DNA of 6,932 nt from Pseudomonadota bacterium (GTDB lineage Bacteria > Pseudomonadota > Alphaproteobacteria > UBA2136 > UBA6156): contig RFNJ01000104.1 in the NCBI GenBank assembly GCA_009927255.1, forward strand, positions 1-6,932. Direction: 5' to 3'. The notes under the pieces are model-generated. The model saw nothing but the letters and a program-made list of their open reading frames with translations, made no database searches and had not been told where the DNA came from. The position numbers and the translations under genes were made by a program. Below are positions 6,507 to 6,932 of the stretch, in pieces; within the stretch, counting starts at the first letter, position 1, and each line of letters opens with the position of its first letter.

Positions 6507-6932
6507 ACCACCGCCCTCCGCCGCAAAACCCCATGCGCCACCATCGCCACCGCCGCCCCCACCCCAGCCCCCGCCACCACATCACCCAAATAATGCGGCG
6601 TTAACGCCAAAAACCGACTAAAACTCAGCACCACCGCCACCCCCCACAGCGCATAACGCCAGCGCGGAAAACACAACCCCAGCCACACCGCAATCGCCCA
6701 CGTGCTGCAGGCATGCCCGCTGGGAAAGCTCCACCACAGCGAATCCGTGCTAAAAGGCTGCCACGCCCACGCATCACCGCCATGCATCAAAATCTCCTTG
6801 GGCCGCGGCCGCCCACTCACAAACTTCAGCACAATGTTGCAAATCCCCGCCGCCAAAAACACCGGCACCGCCAGCAGCACCATCCGCGGCGCCCCCCGCC
6901 AGCGCCGTAACCACAGCGCCAAAATCAGCCCC
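6503..6932 (-). CDS. PAP2-family membrane phosphatase, 5' end outside window
   Basis: The frame is open to the right edge, so the N-terminus is missing; 142 residues are visible. PAP2 enzymes hydrolyse phosphate from lipids such as undecaprenyl diphosphate, phosphatidylglycerol phosphate or lipid A, with the active site at the outer face of the membrane. The three signature motifs are present: KFVSGRPRP (visible residues 36-44, matching K-x6-RP), FPSGH (69-73) and SRFLALTPHYLGD (105-117), which supplies the second catalytic His and the Asp. The third motif has six residues between SR and H instead of the usual five. Hydrophobic helices flank the motifs and the protein ends RRRAVV. The TTG at 6922 is not accepted as the start, because coding continues upstream with hydrophobic residues. 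The stop TGA overlaps the next gene's ATG, so the two are probably co-translated. The exact lipid substrate cannot be told. Confidence 0.88.
   Translation of the reverse strand, partial: GLILALWLRRWRGAPRMVLLAVPVFLAAGICNIVLKFVSGRPRPKEILMHGGDAWAWQPFSTDSLWWSFPSGHACSTWAIAVWLGLCFPRWRYALWGVAVVLSFSRFLALTPHYLGDVVAGAGVGAAVAMVAHGVLRRRAVV
6515..6519 (-). promoter_or_regulatory. Ribosome binding site of the GT-C gene, inside the PAP2 gene
   Basis: GGAGG on the minus strand lies 8 bases before ATG 6506 and 11 bases before ATG 6503. It sits within the last codons of the PAP2 gene (the RRR stretch) and supports initiation at the overlapping ATGATG. Confidence 0.65.

Overview
All the genes I can support lie on the minus strand, so the window reads from its right end to its left. 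Motifs and gene style fit a Gram-negative bacterium, most likely a proteobacterium: an ArnT-like GT-C glycosyltransferase, a GtrB/ArnC-like GT2 enzyme, a PAP2 membrane phosphatase, a Cache-type chemoreceptor and a heparinase II/III-type polysaccharide lyase. I cannot name the genus. The coding strand is G-rich and C-poor at third positions (many GGG, GCG, GTG, TTG and CGG codons). This makes the + strand visibly C-rich and produces many long but meaningless + strand ORFs rich in His, Pro, Arg and Gln.

Right part (about 3739-6932): a compact operon of three overlapping genes. A PAP2 phosphatase, whose 5' end is outside the window, overlaps the start of a 595-residue GT39/ArnT-like transferase by ATGA. 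That gene's TAA stop shares one base with a possible ATG of a dolichyl-phosphate-mannose-synthase-like GT2 gene. The likely logic is that the GT2 enzyme loads a sugar onto polyprenyl phosphate, the GT-C enzyme transfers it to an acceptor on the periplasmic face, and the PAP2 enzyme removes phosphate from a lipid (carrier recycling or lipid A trimming). Substrates cannot be read from the sequence.

Middle (1510-3571): one chemoreceptor gene that does not read through. The N-terminal part (TM1, periplasmic Cache-like sensor, TM2, start of HAMP) and the C-terminal signalling hairpin are in different frames. Most of the HAMP domain is also missing at the junction. It looks like a deletion plus frameshift, so probably a pseudogene, although a sequencing error or recoding is not excluded. 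A 167-base G-rich (minus strand) intergenic stretch lies upstream, and a clear intrinsic terminator follows the gene at 1461-1489.

Left part (1-1419): the first 473 codons of a heparinase II/III family protein, running off the left edge. Such genes are usually found in exopolysaccharide, capsule or O-antigen loci, which fits the glycosyltransferase operon nearby.

I see no RNA gene, mobile element, CRISPR array or integration site, and no convincing undescribed system. The damaged chemoreceptor is the most interesting item.
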